Part shown: in pieces, positions 20,294 through 29,470 of the stretch | Layout: the number at the start of each line of letters is the position of its first letter | How positions within the stretch are numbered: the first letter of the stretch is position 1 | Assembly (NCBI RefSeq): GCF_003206135.1 | Contig: NZ_PZJT01000014.1 | Coordinates: 1-64,000 of the forward strand | Source of the DNA: Salinicola salarius | GTDB taxonomy: Bacteria; Pseudomonadota; Gammaproteobacteria; Pseudomonadales; Halomonadaceae | Direction: 5' to 3' | DNA: 64,000 nucleotides | Notes under the pieces: generated by a model | The model's database searches: none | Told to the model about the DNA's origin: nothing | The model's input: only the letters and a program-made list of their open reading frames with translations | Program-made: the position numbers and the translations under genes

Positions 20294-20741
20294 CACAGTT
20301 GGCTTGGCTATCCGTGTTGTCTTCCAGCCCGTGCCGGCCAAGCTGGTCCAGCGTGAAAACGCCGCAAGTATCTCCCGCCTGTGAGCCGATGGGCTTCGCC
20401 TCCAGCTTGTACTCGCTTTCCCAGCTGTCGTCGGAACTCCCGGTAATCCGGTAATAGCCGCCTGTCTCCGCTCGTTCTGTCAAATCGACGCTACTGGCGC
20501 TCGGGTCCGCAATCGCGCACGAAGCGCCACTGTTACCGGCACTGGAGAAGTAAGCGCCCAGGTCGGCGTAGCAGCGCTCCAGTTGGCTCGCGATGTCCAT
20601 CAAGGCGGTTTTGGCATAGGTACGCCGCGAGCTTTGCATGTAACTTGTGTAACTGGGGTAGGCAATACTTGCCAGGATCGCCACGATCAGCATGACGATC
20701 ATCAGCTCCAGCAAGGTGAAGCCGTCCTCACGCTTTCGCAT
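20286..20741 (-). CDS. pilE: Type IV pilin PilE-type minor pilin
   Basis: This 151-aa pilin has a very short basic leader (MRKREDG) before FTLLELMIVMLIVAILASIAYPSY, the classical type IVa start with Glu5. The TSYMQSSRRTYAKTALMDIASQLERCYADLGAY stretch is typical of PilE minor pilins. A C-terminal Cys pair (around residue 130 and CGW at the end) can form the D-region disulfide. The ATG has AGGT six bases upstream; a GTG one codon earlier is the alternative. It is first in the minor pilin operon. Confidence 0.88.
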   Translation of the reverse strand: MRKREDGFTLLELMIVMLIVAILASIAYPSYTSYMQSSRRTYAKTALMDIASQLERCYADLGAYFSSAGNSGASCAIADPSASSVDLTERAETGGYYRITGSSDDSWESEYKLEAKPIGSQAGDTCGVFTLDQLGRHGLEDNTDSQANCGW

Positions 20742-20810
20742 CACATACCTGCTCGATAGTTTGTTTCAGTCTGTATCAATCTATACAGGAGTGGCTGACG
20801 ATCGTATATG

Positions 20811-20837
20811 AAAAAGCCGGACCTTGGTCCGGCTTTT
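20811..20837. terminator. Terminator after ispH
   Basis: A 12-bp stem AAAAGCCGGACC with its complement and a 2-base gap has A and T runs on both sides. It lies between the ispH stop and the pilE promoter, stops ispH transcription and insulates the pilin operon. Confidence 0.85.
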
Positions 20838-20858
20838 CGTCAAATAGGCGTTGAAGTG

Positions 20859-21827
20859 TCAGTCGCTGACGATGACCTGCTCCCTGAGCTCTCGCGGCAT
20901 CGAAAACGTGATGGTCTCGGCGCGCCCGGAGAGTTCTTCCGGCGCCTCGGCGCCCAGCGCCTGGAGCCTGTCGATCACGCCCTTGACCAGCACTTCCGGG
21001 GCGCTGGCACCGGCGGTGACGCCGATGGTCTCGACGCCTTCGAGCCAGCTCGGCTCGATCTGCTCGGCATCGTCGATCAGATAGGCCGGCGTGCCGACTC
21101 GCTCGGAGAGTTCGCGCAACCGGTTGGAGTTGGAGCTGTTGACGCTGCCTACGACCAGCACCAGTTGGGAACCTGCAGCCAGTTCGCGCACCGCATCCTG
21201 CCGGTTCTGGGTGGCATAGCAGATGTCATCCTTGCGCGGCCCCTGAATCTCGGGAAAGTGCTCGCGCAGCGCGTCGATCACCTTGGCGGTATCGTCCATC
21301 GAGAGCGTCGTCTGGGTGACGAATGCCAACCGCGAGGGATCGCGTACCGGCAGCCTGGCGACGTCGTCCTCGTCTTCGACGAGATAGATCGACCCGCCGT
21401 GGCTGTCGTCGTAACGCCCCATGGTGCCCTCGACTTCCGGATGGCCGGCATGGCCGATCAGGATGCACTCCTGGCCGCGCTTGGCGTAGCGCAGCACTTC
21501 CATATGCACCTTGGTCACCAGCGGGCAGGTCGCATCGAAGATCTCGAGGCCACGGCGTTCGGCTTCCACCTGTACGGCGCGGGAAACGCCGTGAGCGGAG
21601 AAGATCACGATGACGTCGTCGGGCACCTCGTCGAGCTCTTCGACGAAGATCGCCCCACGCTCCCGCAGCGAGTCCACCACGAAACGGTTGTGCACGACTT
21701 CATGGCGAACATAGATGGGCGGCCCGAAGACATCGAGCGCGCGATTGACGATGTCGATGGCACGATCGACGCCGGCGCAGAAACCGCGGGGATTGGCCAG
21801 CTTGATTTGCGTAGGAACCTTTGGCAT
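20859..21827 (-). CDS. ispH: 4-hydroxy-3-methylbut-2-enyl diphosphate reductase
   Basis: This 322-aa iron-sulfur enzyme performs the last step of the MEP pathway, giving IPP and DMAPP for quinones, undecaprenyl lipids and, here, carotenoids. The three cluster cysteines lie in [22 protein letters not shown] and [10 protein letters not shown]. The substrate-binding His and Glu/Asn motifs ([21 protein letters not shown]) are intact. It is last in the ribF-ileS-lspA-fkpB-ispH run and ends at a terminator. Confidence 0.97.
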   Translation of the reverse strand: MPKVPTQIKLANPRGFCAGVDRAIDIVNRALDVFGPPIYVRHEVVHNRFVVDSLRERGAIFVEELDEVPDDVIVIFSAHGVSRAVQVEAERRGLEIFDATCPLVTKVHMEVLRYAKRGQECILIGHAGHPEVEGTMGRYDDSHGGSIYLVEDEDDVARLPVRDPSRLAFVTQTTLSMDDTAKVIDALREHFPEIQGPRKDDICYATQNRQDAVRELAAGSQLVLVVGSVNSSNSNRLRELSERVGTPAYLIDDAEQIEPSWLEGVETIGVTAGASAPEVLVKGVIDRLQALGAEAPEELSGRAETITFSMPRELREQVIVSD

Positions 21828-21878
21828 AGCGACCTCGCTTGGTACGCCCGAATATCGTGGTGAAGGCGCAGTCCGGAT

Positions 21879-22337
21879 TCAATGAGTCGTGGCTGGCTTC
21901 ACGTCCAGAATTTCCACCTCGAAGGTCAGGGTACGCCCTGCCAGCGGATGATTGAAGTCGACCTCGACATGGCGCTCGTCGACGCTGGCGATCACGCCGG
22001 GCAGTTCGCCGCCGGCAGCGTCGGCGAACGACATCACCGTGCCCGGCTCCACGGCTTCCTCGAACGCATCGCGAGAGAGCCGCTGCACGTTCTGCGGATT
22101 GTGCTGGCCAAAGGCGTGCTCGGGCGAGATCTCGAACGCCCCTTCATCGCCGGCAGCCATGCCCTTGAGTGGCGCCTCGAAGCCCGGCGGCAGATTGCCG
22201 TCACCGAGCTGGAACGTGGCCGGCTGCTTGTCGCGGGTCGAATCGACGACTTCGCCGTCCTCGAGCTTCACCGTGAAATGCAGTGTGACCTCCATTCCGT
22301 CATCGATGCGATAGTCGTGCTGGCCGTTTTCGCTCAT
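21879..22337 (-). CDS. fkpB: FKBP-type peptidyl-prolyl cis-trans isomerase
   Basis: This 152-aa SlpA/FkpB-type isomerase has an FKBP fold (VTLHFTVKLEDGEVVDSTRD, GDGNLPPGFEAPLKGM) interrupted by an IF (insert-in-flap) domain around residues 70-125 (ISPEHAFGQHNPQNVQRLSRDAF). It is cytoplasmic and acts as a chaperone-isomerase. Its ATG overlaps the lspA stop (ATGA), so the pair is translationally coupled. The lspA-fkpB-ispH order matches E. coli. Confidence 0.94.
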   Translation of the reverse strand: MSENGQHDYRIDDGMEVTLHFTVKLEDGEVVDSTRDKQPATFQLGDGNLPPGFEAPLKGMAAGDEGAFEISPEHAFGQHNPQNVQRLSRDAFEEAVEPGTVMSFADAAGGELPGVIASVDERHVEVDFNHPLAGRTLTFEVEILDVKPATTH

Positions 22338-22939
22338 GAGTCACCCCTGGTCGAAGAAGATTGATCAGTCGAAGAAGATTGATCAGTCGAAGAAGATGGA
22401 CCCTTGCGGGAATCCCGGGAGGCTTTCGGCCGGCGCGAATCGAACAGCGATTGCAGCACCAGACCGATCGCACCCAGCGTGATCGCGGTATCGGCGAGGT
22501 TGAACGCCGGGTAGTACCAATCGCCCCAGTGGAACGACAGGTAGTCGACCACGTAGCCGTGAACCAGGCGATCGTAGAGGTTGCCGATGGCGCCGCCGAT
22601 CACCAGCGCCAGCGAGACCGCCGCCAGCGTCTCGCCGCGCTTGAGACGGGAGAGCCACACCGTTAGGCCGATACTAGCGCCGATGGCGATCAGCGCGAAC
22701 AGCCAGCGCTGCCAGCCTGCGTGCTCGGCCAGGAAACTGAACGCCGCCCCGGTGTTGTGCAGAAGCGTCAGATTGAAGAACGGTAGCACTTCCAGCGGCC
22801 GACCGTACTCGAGATTCGCCGAAGCCAGCGCCTTGATGCCGAGATCAAGCACGATGACGACCAGCGACAGCCACAGCCAGCGCAGCGGACGCCGCATCGG
22901 CGCCCGCTCGACGGGTTGGTGAGAGGCGGAATCAGGCAA
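22334..22939 (-). CDS. lspA: Prolipoprotein signal peptidase (SPase II)
   Basis: This inner-membrane aspartyl protease cuts signal peptides of lipoproteins such as BamD. It has four hydrophobic segments. Catalytic aspartates lie in [16 protein letters not shown] and FNLADTAI, and [12 protein letters not shown] is also conserved. Start is uncertain: TTG at 22939 has GAGG at 9 nt and overlaps the ileS stop (201 aa), while ATG at 22897 gives 187 aa and [12 protein letters not shown]. The C-terminal tail carries an 18-bp in-frame duplication giving repeated QSSSTD, making the protein 20-30 residues longer than usual; the tail is cytoplasmic and unlikely to affect catalysis. Confidence 0.93.
   Translation of the reverse strand: MPDSASHQPVERAPMRRPLRWLWLSLVVIVLDLGIKALASANLEYGRPLEVLPFFNLTLLHNTGAAFSFLAEHAGWQRWLFALIAIGASIGLTVWLSRLKRGETLAAVSLALVIGGAIGNLYDRLVHGYVVDYLSFHWGDWYYPAFNLADTAITLGAIGLVLQSLFDSRRPKASRDSRKGPSSSTDQSSSTDQSSSTRGDS
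22350..22400 (-). repeat. In-frame 18-bp tandem repeat in the lspA tail
   Basis: Two full copies and one 15-bp partial copy of GTCGAAGAAGATTGATCA (plus-strand reading) encode the repeated hydrophilic QSSSTD tail of LspA, just before the overlap with fkpB. Confidence 0.95.
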
Positions 22940-25781
22940 AGCGGCGCACCTCGCCCGGACCGTCAGGCAGGTTGGCTATCGAGCGGGCCGACAGCGTCGG
23001 ATGCTCTGGATTCGTGCCCACGTCCGGGCGACGCTCCCAACTGCGCTCGTCCTTCTCATAAGGACTCATGCGAACCGCGACCTTTAGGCCATCCAGCTCA
23101 GTGGCCTTGGCATCGCCCGCTCCCGCCAGCGGCTCGAGCGTCGCCTCGGACGTGATCAGCACGAAGCGCAGTTCGTCCTCGAAACGCGACAGCAGCGCAT
23201 GCAGCGCGTCATCGACGTAGAGCGTCACTTCGCTGTCCAGAGCACCCTTGATGACGCCGGCGTTGCGGGCATCCTCGAGCTGCTTGTTGACCGCCTGCTT
23301 GACGGCGATCACCTGCTCCCAGAACGCGCGACCCATCGGCGCGTCTTCCGGCAGCTGGCTCAGGCCTTCGTAGTAGGTCTCCAGATGCACGCTCTCGCCG
23401 CGTTCGCCGGGGATGTTCTCGTAGATCTCCTCGGCGGTGAACGACAGGATCGGCGCCACCCAGCGCGAGAGCGCCTCGACGATATGATAGAGCGCGGTCT
23501 GGCAGCTGCGCCGCGCCAGCGAGTCGGGCTGGGTGGTGTACTGACGATCCTTGATGATGTCGAGGTAGAAACCGCCCATGTCCCGCGCGCAGAAATCGTG
23601 CACCTGCTGGTAGACGTCGCGGAAGCGATAGTCGGCGTAGGCCTTCTGAATGCGCGCCTGCAGTTCGGCGGCACGATCCACGGCCCAGCGGTCCAGCGCC
23701 AGCATGTCGTCGAACGCCACGGCATCGCGGCTCGGCTCGAAGCCGCTCAGGTTGCCGAGCAGAAAGCGCGAGGTGTTGCGGATCCGGCGATAGACATCGG
23801 CGGTGCGCTTGAGGATCTCGTCGGACACCGCCATCTCGCCGGAGTAGTCGGTGGAGGCGACCCACAGGCGCAGGATATCGGCGCCGAGCTTGTCCATCAC
23901 CTGCTGCGGCGCGACCACGTTGCCCAATGACTTGGACATCTTGCGGCCCTTCTCATCGACGGTGAAACCGTGGGTCAGCAGCGACTTGTACGGAGGATGG
24001 CCATCGATGGCGCAGCCGGTCAGCAGCGACGAATGGAACCAGCCGCGGTGCTGATCCGAGCCCTCGAGGTAGAGATCCGCGCGCGGCCCGTGTTCGTGCC
24101 CCAACGGATGCGACCCGCGCAGCACGTGCCAGTGCGTGGTGCCGGAATCGAACCAGACGTCGAGTGTGTCGGTGACCTTCTCGTACTGGTCCGCCTCGTT
24201 GCCCAGCAGCTCGCTCGGGTCCAGCTTGAACCAGGCATCGATGCCTTCCTGCTCGACGCGCTTGGCCACGGCTTCCATCAGCTCGACGGTGCGCGGATGC
24301 AGCTCGCCGCTCGCCTTGTCGAGGAAGAACGGGATCGGCACGCCCCAGTTGCGCTGACGCGAGATGCACCAGTCAGGGCGGTTGGCGATCATCGAGTGCA
24401 GACGCGCCTGCCCCCAGCCGGGAATGAAATCGGTGGCGTCGACGCCGGCCAACGCCTTGTCACGCAGCGTCTTGCCATCGCTGCCCTCGCGATCCATACC
24501 CACGAACCACTGCGCCGTGGCGCGATAGATCACCGGCGTCTTGTGGCGCCAACAGTGCATGTAGCTGTGGGTGATCTTCTCGTGCGCCATCAGCGCGCCC
24601 GCCTCTTCCAGGCTGGCGACGATGTGCGGATTGGCCTTCCAGATCATCTGCCCGCCGAACAGCGGCAGATCGGCGGCATAGACACCGTTGCTCTGCACCG
24701 GATTGCGAATCTCGTCGAAACTCATGCCGTACTGGCGGCAGGTGTAGAAGTCGTCTTCGCCATAGGCGGGCGACGAGTGGACGATGCCGGTGCCGGCACC
24801 CAGCTCGACGTAAGCGGCCACGTAGATCGGCGAGACGCGATCGTAGCCTGCATCCAGGCTCGCCAGCGGATGGCGGAAGGCGAGGTTCTCGAGGCTCGCA
24901 CCCGGCGCCGTAGCGATGGTCTCGCCGGTCAGGCCGAAGCGTTCCAGGCTCGACTCGACCAGCTCTTCGGCGAGAACCAGCAGGCGCTCGCCGGTATCGA
25001 CCAGCGCGTAAACGAAGTCGGGATGCACGTTCATCGCCTGGTTGGCCGGGATGGTCCAGGGCGTGGTGGTCCAGATCACGGCCGCCGCCGGCTTGGCCAG
25101 CGACGCCAGCCCGAACGCGGCCGCCAGCCCGGCATCGTCGACGCTGGGGAAGGCGACATCAATGGCATCGGACTGCTTGTCCTGGTATTCGACCTCGGCT
25201 TCGGCCAGTGCCGAGCCGCAATCGAAGCACCAGTTGACCGGCTTGAGCCCCTTGAACACGTAGCCGCCCTTGACCATCTCGGCCAGCGCGCGGATTTCGC
25301 CCGCTTCGTTGGCGAAGTTCATGGTCAGGTACGGGTTGTCCCAGTCACCCTGGACGCCCAGCCGCACGAAACCTTCCTTCTGCACCTCGACCTGGGCGGC
25401 AGCGTACTCGCGACACAACGCACGCGCTTCATCCGCCGGCAGATGCTTGCCGTGGGTGGTCTCGACCTTGTGCTCGATCGGCAGGCCGTGGCAATCCCAG
25501 CCCGGGACGTAGGGCGCGTCAAAGCCGGCCAGACTCTTCGACTTGACGATGAAGTCCTTGAGCAGCTTGTTGACCGCGTGCCCGATGTGAATGCTGCCGT
25601 TGGCGTACGGCGGGCCATCGTGAAGCACGAACCGCTCGCGCCCCCGACGCGCCTCACGCAGCTTGGCGTAGAGGTTCATGTCGTTCCACTGCGCAATTCG
25701 GCTCGGCTCCCGAGCCGGCAGATTGCCGCGCATGGGGAAGTCGGTCGATGGCAGATTCAGCGTGTGCTTATAGTCGCTCAT
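22932..25781 (-). CDS. ileS: Isoleucyl-tRNA synthetase, lacking the C-terminal zinc cysteines
   Basis: This 949-aa class I synthetase charges tRNA-Ile and has the bacterial IleRS layout. The HIGH-type motif is in [14 protein letters not shown] (about 60-70), the editing (CP1) domain spans about 200-400 with [10 protein letters not shown] and [10 protein letters not shown], and [10 protein letters not shown] is present (about 600). The C-terminal end normally carries a four-cysteine zinc site. Here the aligned positions are D911, S914, S931 and S934, with spacing (3, 17, 3) the same as in E. coli, and the surrounding W, DVG, EH and RRFA still match. Start [19 protein letters not shown] fits the family but has no clear ribosome site. 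It follows ribF across a tandem-repeat spacer and overlaps the lspA start. Confidence 0.96.
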   Translation of the reverse strand: MSDYKHTLNLPSTDFPMRGNLPAREPSRIAQWNDMNLYAKLREARRGRERFVLHDGPPYANGSIHIGHAVNKLLKDFIVKSKSLAGFDAPYVPGWDCHGLPIEHKVETTHGKHLPADEARALCREYAAAQVEVQKEGFVRLGVQGDWDNPYLTMNFANEAGEIRALAEMVKGGYVFKGLKPVNWCFDCGSALAEAEVEYQDKQSDAIDVAFPSVDDAGLAAAFGLASLAKPAAAVIWTTTPWTIPANQAMNVHPDFVYALVDTGERLLVLAEELVESSLERFGLTGETIATAPGASLENLAFRHPLASLDAGYDRVSPIYVAAYVELGAGTGIVHSSPAYGEDDFYTCRQYGMSFDEIRNPVQSNGVYAADLPLFGGQMIWKANPHIVASLEEAGALMAHEKITHSYMHCWRHKTPVIYRATAQWFVGMDREGSDGKTLRDKALAGVDATDFIPGWGQARLHSMIANRPDWCISRQRNWGVPIPFFLDKASGELHPRTVELMEAVAKRVEQEGIDAWFKLDPSELLGNEADQYEKVTDTLDVWFDSGTTHWHVLRGSHPLGHEHGPRADLYLEGSDQHRGWFHSSLLTGCAIDGHPPYKSLLTHGFTVDEKGRKMSKSLGNVVAPQQVMDKLGADILRLWVASTDYSGEMAVSDEILKRTADVYRRIRNTSRFLLGNLSGFEPSRDAVAFDDMLALDRWAVDRAAELQARIQKAYADYRFRDVYQQVHDFCARDMGGFYLDIIKDRQYTTQPDSLARRSCQTALYHIVEALSRWVAPILSFTAEEIYENIPGERGESVHLETYYEGLSQLPEDAPMGRAFWEQVIAVKQAVNKQLEDARNAGVIKGALDSEVTLYVDDALHALLSRFEDELRFVLITSEATLEPLAGAGDAKATELDGLKVAVRMSPYEKDERSWERRPDVGTNPEHPTLSARSIANLPDGPGEVRRFA

Positions 25782-25979
25782 GGCTTTTGGGTCCGCTCAG
25801 GGCTGTTTTCAGGTCGCTCAGGGCTGTCTCGGGTCGCTCAGGGCTGTTTCAGATCGCTCAAGACTATTTGTCAGATCGCTCAAGGCTGTCTCGGGTCGCT
25901 CAGGGCTATTTGTCAGATCGCTCAAGGCTGTCTCGGGTCGTTCAGGGCTATTTGTCAGATCGCTCAGACTGTTCAGTCG
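25773..25979. repeat. Degenerate 20/22-bp tandem array between ribF and ileS
   Basis: Eight complete units of 20 or 22 bp (25791-25958) and a partial ninth share the plus-strand core RTCGCTCARGGCTRT. Units 5+6 and 7+8 form a 42-bp dimer repeated with a single mismatch. A further degenerate copy (25773-25790) contains the ileS start codon. In the mRNA sense each unit reads GCC[C/T]TGAGCGA, against GCCATGAGCGA at the true start. The array ends at the ribF stop codon. There are no unique spacers, so it is not a CRISPR. Confidence 0.92.
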
Positions 25980-27094
25980 TCTCGGGATTCATGCGGTGCC
26001 GGCCCCGCATGCGTACCGCCATGCGAATTCTCGGACAGCGGCGCCGATGCCAGCGGAAACTGCGCCTGGGGCAAGGTGGCGGCGCAGATCTCTTCGATGG
26101 CGTGGTTCACATCGGCGCGGGCCGCTTCGGGAACATGAGGATCGCGCTGCCCGAAATAGCGGCGGGCGTTGTCGATATCTCGATGAATCTGGGTAACCAG
26201 CGCGCCGAAATCGTCGAATTTGGTTTCGCCGCGCAGCCGGGCGCAGGGCACGACGGTCAGGGTCTGGCCGTACAGCTCGACCTCGCGATCCAGCAGATGT
26301 ACCTCGAGGATCGGCCGGTCGGCACCCACCGTCGGGCGCCAACCGATGTTGGCGACACCGGCGCCCCACTCCCCGCTCGGCAAGCGCGCGGCACAGGCGA
26401 ACACGCCGCGCAGCGCCATGGGTCGTCGGGTCAACGGAATGTTGGCAGTGGGCACGCCGATGGTGCGTCCCAGCTGGCGATCACGGACGACTCGCCCCTG
26501 ATAGCCGTAGGGCCGGCCCAGCATGCGTGCGGCCTGGAAGAAGTTGCCGCTGGCCAGCAGCGTCCGTACCCGCGTGCTCGAAACGCGCTCGTCGTCGAGG
26601 GCGAAGGTCCGCGTGTGCTCGACGGCAAAGCCCCGTTCGCGTCCCACCGCCTGCAGCAGCGCGAAATCCCCGGCGCGGTCGCAGCCGAAGCGGAAATCGT
26701 CGCCGACGACCAGGTGCCTGACCTGCAGGCCTTCGATCAACACCCGTTCGACGAACTGCTGCGCGGTCAGACTGCGCAGTGCATCGTTGAACGGCAGGCA
26801 CAGGATTCGATCGGCGCCGTGGGCCTTGAGCAACGCGACCTTGTCGCGCAGCCGTGTCAGCCGCGGCGGTGCCTGATCGCCGGCGAAATACTCGCGTGGC
26901 TGCGGCTCGAAGATCACCACCGTGACCGGCAGCCCCTGTGCCCGGGACAGCGTCTGCAGCTGCTCGAGAATGGCCTGGTGGCCCAGATGCACCCCATCGA
27001 AGTTGCCGATGGTCGCCACACAGCCACGCGCGGCCGTACCCTGCGCGGCATCGTTGGCGGACGGCAAATTGTGCAAGCCTCGGATCAGTTCCAT
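25973..27094 (-). CDS. ribF: Bifunctional riboflavin kinase / FAD synthetase
   Basis: This 373-aa cytoplasmic enzyme makes FMN from riboflavin and FAD from FMN. The N-terminal nucleotidyltransferase domain (1-190) has ATIGNFDGVHLGHQAIL and the later SSTRVRTLL. The C-terminal kinase domain has GRTIGVPTANIPL and RGVFAC, with EVHLLD near 285. The last 40 residues are extra and poorly conserved (HGGTHAGPAP). The start was set at MELIRGLHNL, the first Met that matches the family. The same frame stays open 1.7 kb further upstream across murJ, but that is antisense shadow. It is first gene of ribF-ileS-lspA-fkpB-ispH. Confidence 0.95.
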   Translation of the reverse strand: MELIRGLHNLPSANDAAQGTAARGCVATIGNFDGVHLGHQAILEQLQTLSRAQGLPVTVVIFEPQPREYFAGDQAPPRLTRLRDKVALLKAHGADRILCLPFNDALRSLTAQQFVERVLIEGLQVRHLVVGDDFRFGCDRAGDFALLQAVGRERGFAVEHTRTFALDDERVSSTRVRTLLASGNFFQAARMLGRPYGYQGRVVRDRQLGRTIGVPTANIPLTRRPMALRGVFACAARLPSGEWGAGVANIGWRPTVGADRPILEVHLLDREVELYGQTLTVVPCARLRGETKFDDFGALVTQIHRDIDNARRYFGQRDPHVPEAARADVNHAIEEICAATLPQAQFPLASAPLSENSHGGTHAGPAPHESRDD

Positions 27095-27192
27095 GGGGTC
27101 TGTTCCCGTTTCAGCGCGAACCGCATTTCTGCATAAAAGGGCGTCATTATAACCAAAGGGCTTGCCCCGTAACCAAAAGCGGCCTGGACCTC

Positions 27193-28815
27193 TCAGCCCT
27201 GCAGGCGAAAGTCTCTCAACCGGACGCCGCTGAGTGCCAGCCAGCCAAAATAGAGGGCGGCGCCACCGACCACCAGCGCGGCCAGCACCCCGGCCCGGTG
27301 CAGCGCGCCCCAGGTGACCCAGGCATGCCAGTCCGGCGAGCACCACCACAAGCCCACGCTCATCACCAGACAACCGCCGACGACCTGCACGGCATAGCGG
27401 CCCCAGCCGGGCTGGAAGCGCAGCACGCCCTGCCGGCGCAGCCCCAGGCCCAGCAACCCCGCGTTGAGAAACGCCGACAGTGCGGTGGCCAGCGCCAGGC
27501 CGGCGTGAGCCAGCGGCACGATGAGCGCCAAGTTCATGACCATGTTGGCGAACATCGCCACGATGCCGATCTTGACCGGCGTCTTGGTGTCCTGGCGCGC
27601 GAAGTAGCCCGGCGCCAGCACCTTGATCAGCATGAACGCCAACAGCCCCAGTGCATAGGCCCTCAGGCTGCGCGCGGCCATGATCACGTCGTGGTCGGTC
27701 ATCGCCCCGTAGTGAAACAGGCTGACCAGTAGCGGCTCGGCCAGCAGGATCAACGCCAGCGCTGCCGGCAGCCCGATCAGCAGCACCATGCGCAGCGCCC
27801 AGTCCAGCATGCGCGCGAAGTGATCCCGGGACTGGTCCGCATGGCGCTTGGAGAGCGCCGGCAGGATCACAGTGGCAATCGCGATCCCGAACACGCCCAG
27901 CGGCAGTTCCACCAGGCGATCGGAATAGTAGAGCCAGGAGACGCTGCCCGAGACCAGAAACGAGGCCAGCACCGTATCCAGCAACAGATTGATCTGCGAG
28001 ACCGACACCCCGAACAGCGCCGGGGCCATCAGGCGCAGAATGCGCCGGACGCCAGGGTGCCTGAACCGTGCCTTCGGACGCGGCATCAGTCCCAGACGGG
28101 CCAGGAACGGCAGCTGAAACAGCAGCTGCGCCGCACCGGCAATCAGGACGCCCCAGGCCAGTCCCAGCGCCGGGTCGCTCATCAACGGGGTCAGCCACAG
28201 CGCGGCGCCGATCAGGCAGACATTGAGCAGCACTGGCGTGAAGGCGGGTATCGCGAACCGCTCCCAGGTGTTGAGCACGCTGCCGGCGAACGCCGTCAAC
28301 GAGATCAGCAACAGGTACGGAAAGGTCAGCCGCAGCATCTCCGCCGTCAGCGCCAGCTTGCCGGGGTCGGCCTGGAAGCCCGGCGCGAACAGCCACACGA
28401 GCCACGGCGCGGCAGCGATGGCCAGCGCGGTGATCAGCGCCAGCACGACACTGAGACTGCCGGAGACCGCGTCGAGCAGCTCGCGAACTTCCGCGCGCGT
28501 ACGCTGCGTGGCGTATTCCGACAGCACCGGCACGAACGCCTGGTTGAATGCCCCTTCGGCGAACAGCCGTCGCATGAAGTTGGGGATCTTGAACGCCACG
28601 AAGAACGCATCGGCACCGCTGCCGGCACCCAGCAACGCGGCTATCACGACGTCCCGCGCCAGGCCGAGCACACGCGACAGCAGCGTCATCGTGCTGACCA
28701 CCATGCCGGAACGCAGCAGCCCGCGACGCGAGACCGGGGTAGCCGTCTCCGCGGCCGCCACGTCTGCCGGCGTATCGTCTGGCGTCTTGTCCACAGGGCC
28801 GTGCTGTTCGTTCAT
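27193..28815 (-). CDS. murJ: Lipid II flippase MurJ
   Basis: This 540-aa MOP-superfamily membrane protein has about 14 transmembrane segments. It moves lipid II across the inner membrane for peptidoglycan synthesis. The start of the family domain, STMTLLSRVLGLARDVVIAALLGAG, and ADAFFVAFKIPNFMRRLFAEGAFNQAFVPVLSEY, are textbook MurJ. The first 30 residues are hydrophilic and acidic. It lies upstream of ribF on the same strand with a 98-bp gap. A terminator and rpsT follow in the opposite direction of its promoter. Confidence 0.97.
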   Translation of the reverse strand: MNEQHGPVDKTPDDTPADVAAAETATPVSRRGLLRSGMVVSTMTLLSRVLGLARDVVIAALLGAGSGADAFFVAFKIPNFMRRLFAEGAFNQAFVPVLSEYATQRTRAEVRELLDAVSGSLSVVLALITALAIAAAPWLVWLFAPGFQADPGKLALTAEMLRLTFPYLLLISLTAFAGSVLNTWERFAIPAFTPVLLNVCLIGAALWLTPLMSDPALGLAWGVLIAGAAQLLFQLPFLARLGLMPRPKARFRHPGVRRILRLMAPALFGVSVSQINLLLDTVLASFLVSGSVSWLYYSDRLVELPLGVFGIAIATVILPALSKRHADQSRDHFARMLDWALRMVLLIGLPAALALILLAEPLLVSLFHYGAMTDHDVIMAARSLRAYALGLLAFMLIKVLAPGYFARQDTKTPVKIGIVAMFANMVMNLALIVPLAHAGLALATALSAFLNAGLLGLGLRRQGVLRFQPGWGRYAVQVVGGCLVMSVGLWWCSPDWHAWVTWGALHRAGVLAALVVGGAALYFGWLALSGVRLRDFRLQG

Positions 28816-28917
28816 GACGCGCCGTCACTCGCTCCAGGGGATTCGCACGCTTCGCCGCCCATACGGCGACCTCGATGCGATGTTCTCGATACGAGGGCCA
28901 CGGAAGGCAGCCACAAA

Positions 28918-28940
28918 AAAACCGGCCGAAGCCGGTTTTT
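28918..28940. terminator. Terminator after rpsT
   Basis: Stem AAAACCGGC/GCCGGTTTT with a CGAA tetraloop, flanked by A and T runs, lies 18 bp past the rpsT stop. Confidence 0.85.
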
Positions 28941-28957
28941 CATCAAGCGCGTCCGGC

Positions 28958-29224
28958 TCAGGCAGCCAGCGCCTTAATTCGCTTGTTCAAGCGGCTCTTG
29001 ATGCGTGCAGCTTTCTTCTTGGACATGGCGTCCTTGTCGGCGATGCGATCGATGACCGGCTGAGCGGCCTTGAATTCGCTGTTCGCCTGCGCCTGATCGC
29101 CAGCCTGGATGGCCTTGATCACACGCTTGATGTAGGTACGAACCATGGAACGCTGACTAGCGTTGAGCTTGCGGCGGTCTTCCGCCTGACGTGCGCGCTT
29201 GCGCGCCTGCTTGGTATTCGCCAC
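28958..29224 (-). CDS. rpsT: 30S ribosomal protein S20
   Basis: This 88-aa basic protein begins VANTKQARKRARQAEDRRKLNASQRS and contains IKRVIKAIQAGD and KDAMSKKKAARIKSRLNKRIKAL, as expected for S20, an early 16S-binding protein. The start is GTG, chosen because AAGGAG lies 7 nt upstream and because the family protein begins here after Met removal. A longer frame exists upstream but would add non-family residues. A weak start codon is also typical of S20 genes. Confidence 0.96.
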   Translation of the reverse strand: MANTKQARKRARQAEDRRKLNASQRSMVRTYIKRVIKAIQAGDQAQANSEFKAAQPVIDRIADKDAMSKKKAARIKSRLNKRIKALAA

Positions 29225-29470
29225 CGTCGACTCCTTGGAGATGTTGACAGTCAATTCTGTAAGTTAAATCACCCAGGCCAGCCTCGAAACCGCTTCAGGC
29301 AACCCTGAATGATTCGGCCGAATGTTCAATGACGCCCGAATTCATCATGCTTCGGGAGCCACTTCGACTGCCATTTTCGCAGTCTTCAACGGGCCATGTC
29401 TGAGAGGATGCGGGATTCTATCACAAGGCCCAAGCACGATACCAGCGCCAACTGGCGCGGCCTGCCGCCC

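Noticed and set aside
25791..25979. Repeat array resembling a CRISPR
   Set aside because: Units are directly adjacent with no unique spacers, the unit length varies between 20 and 22 bp, and no cas gene is near. It is a tandem array.
27095..28828. Upstream extension of the ribF frame across murJ
   Set aside because: The 578 extra codons overlap all of murJ on the same strand in another frame and match no family; RibF starts at its family Met.
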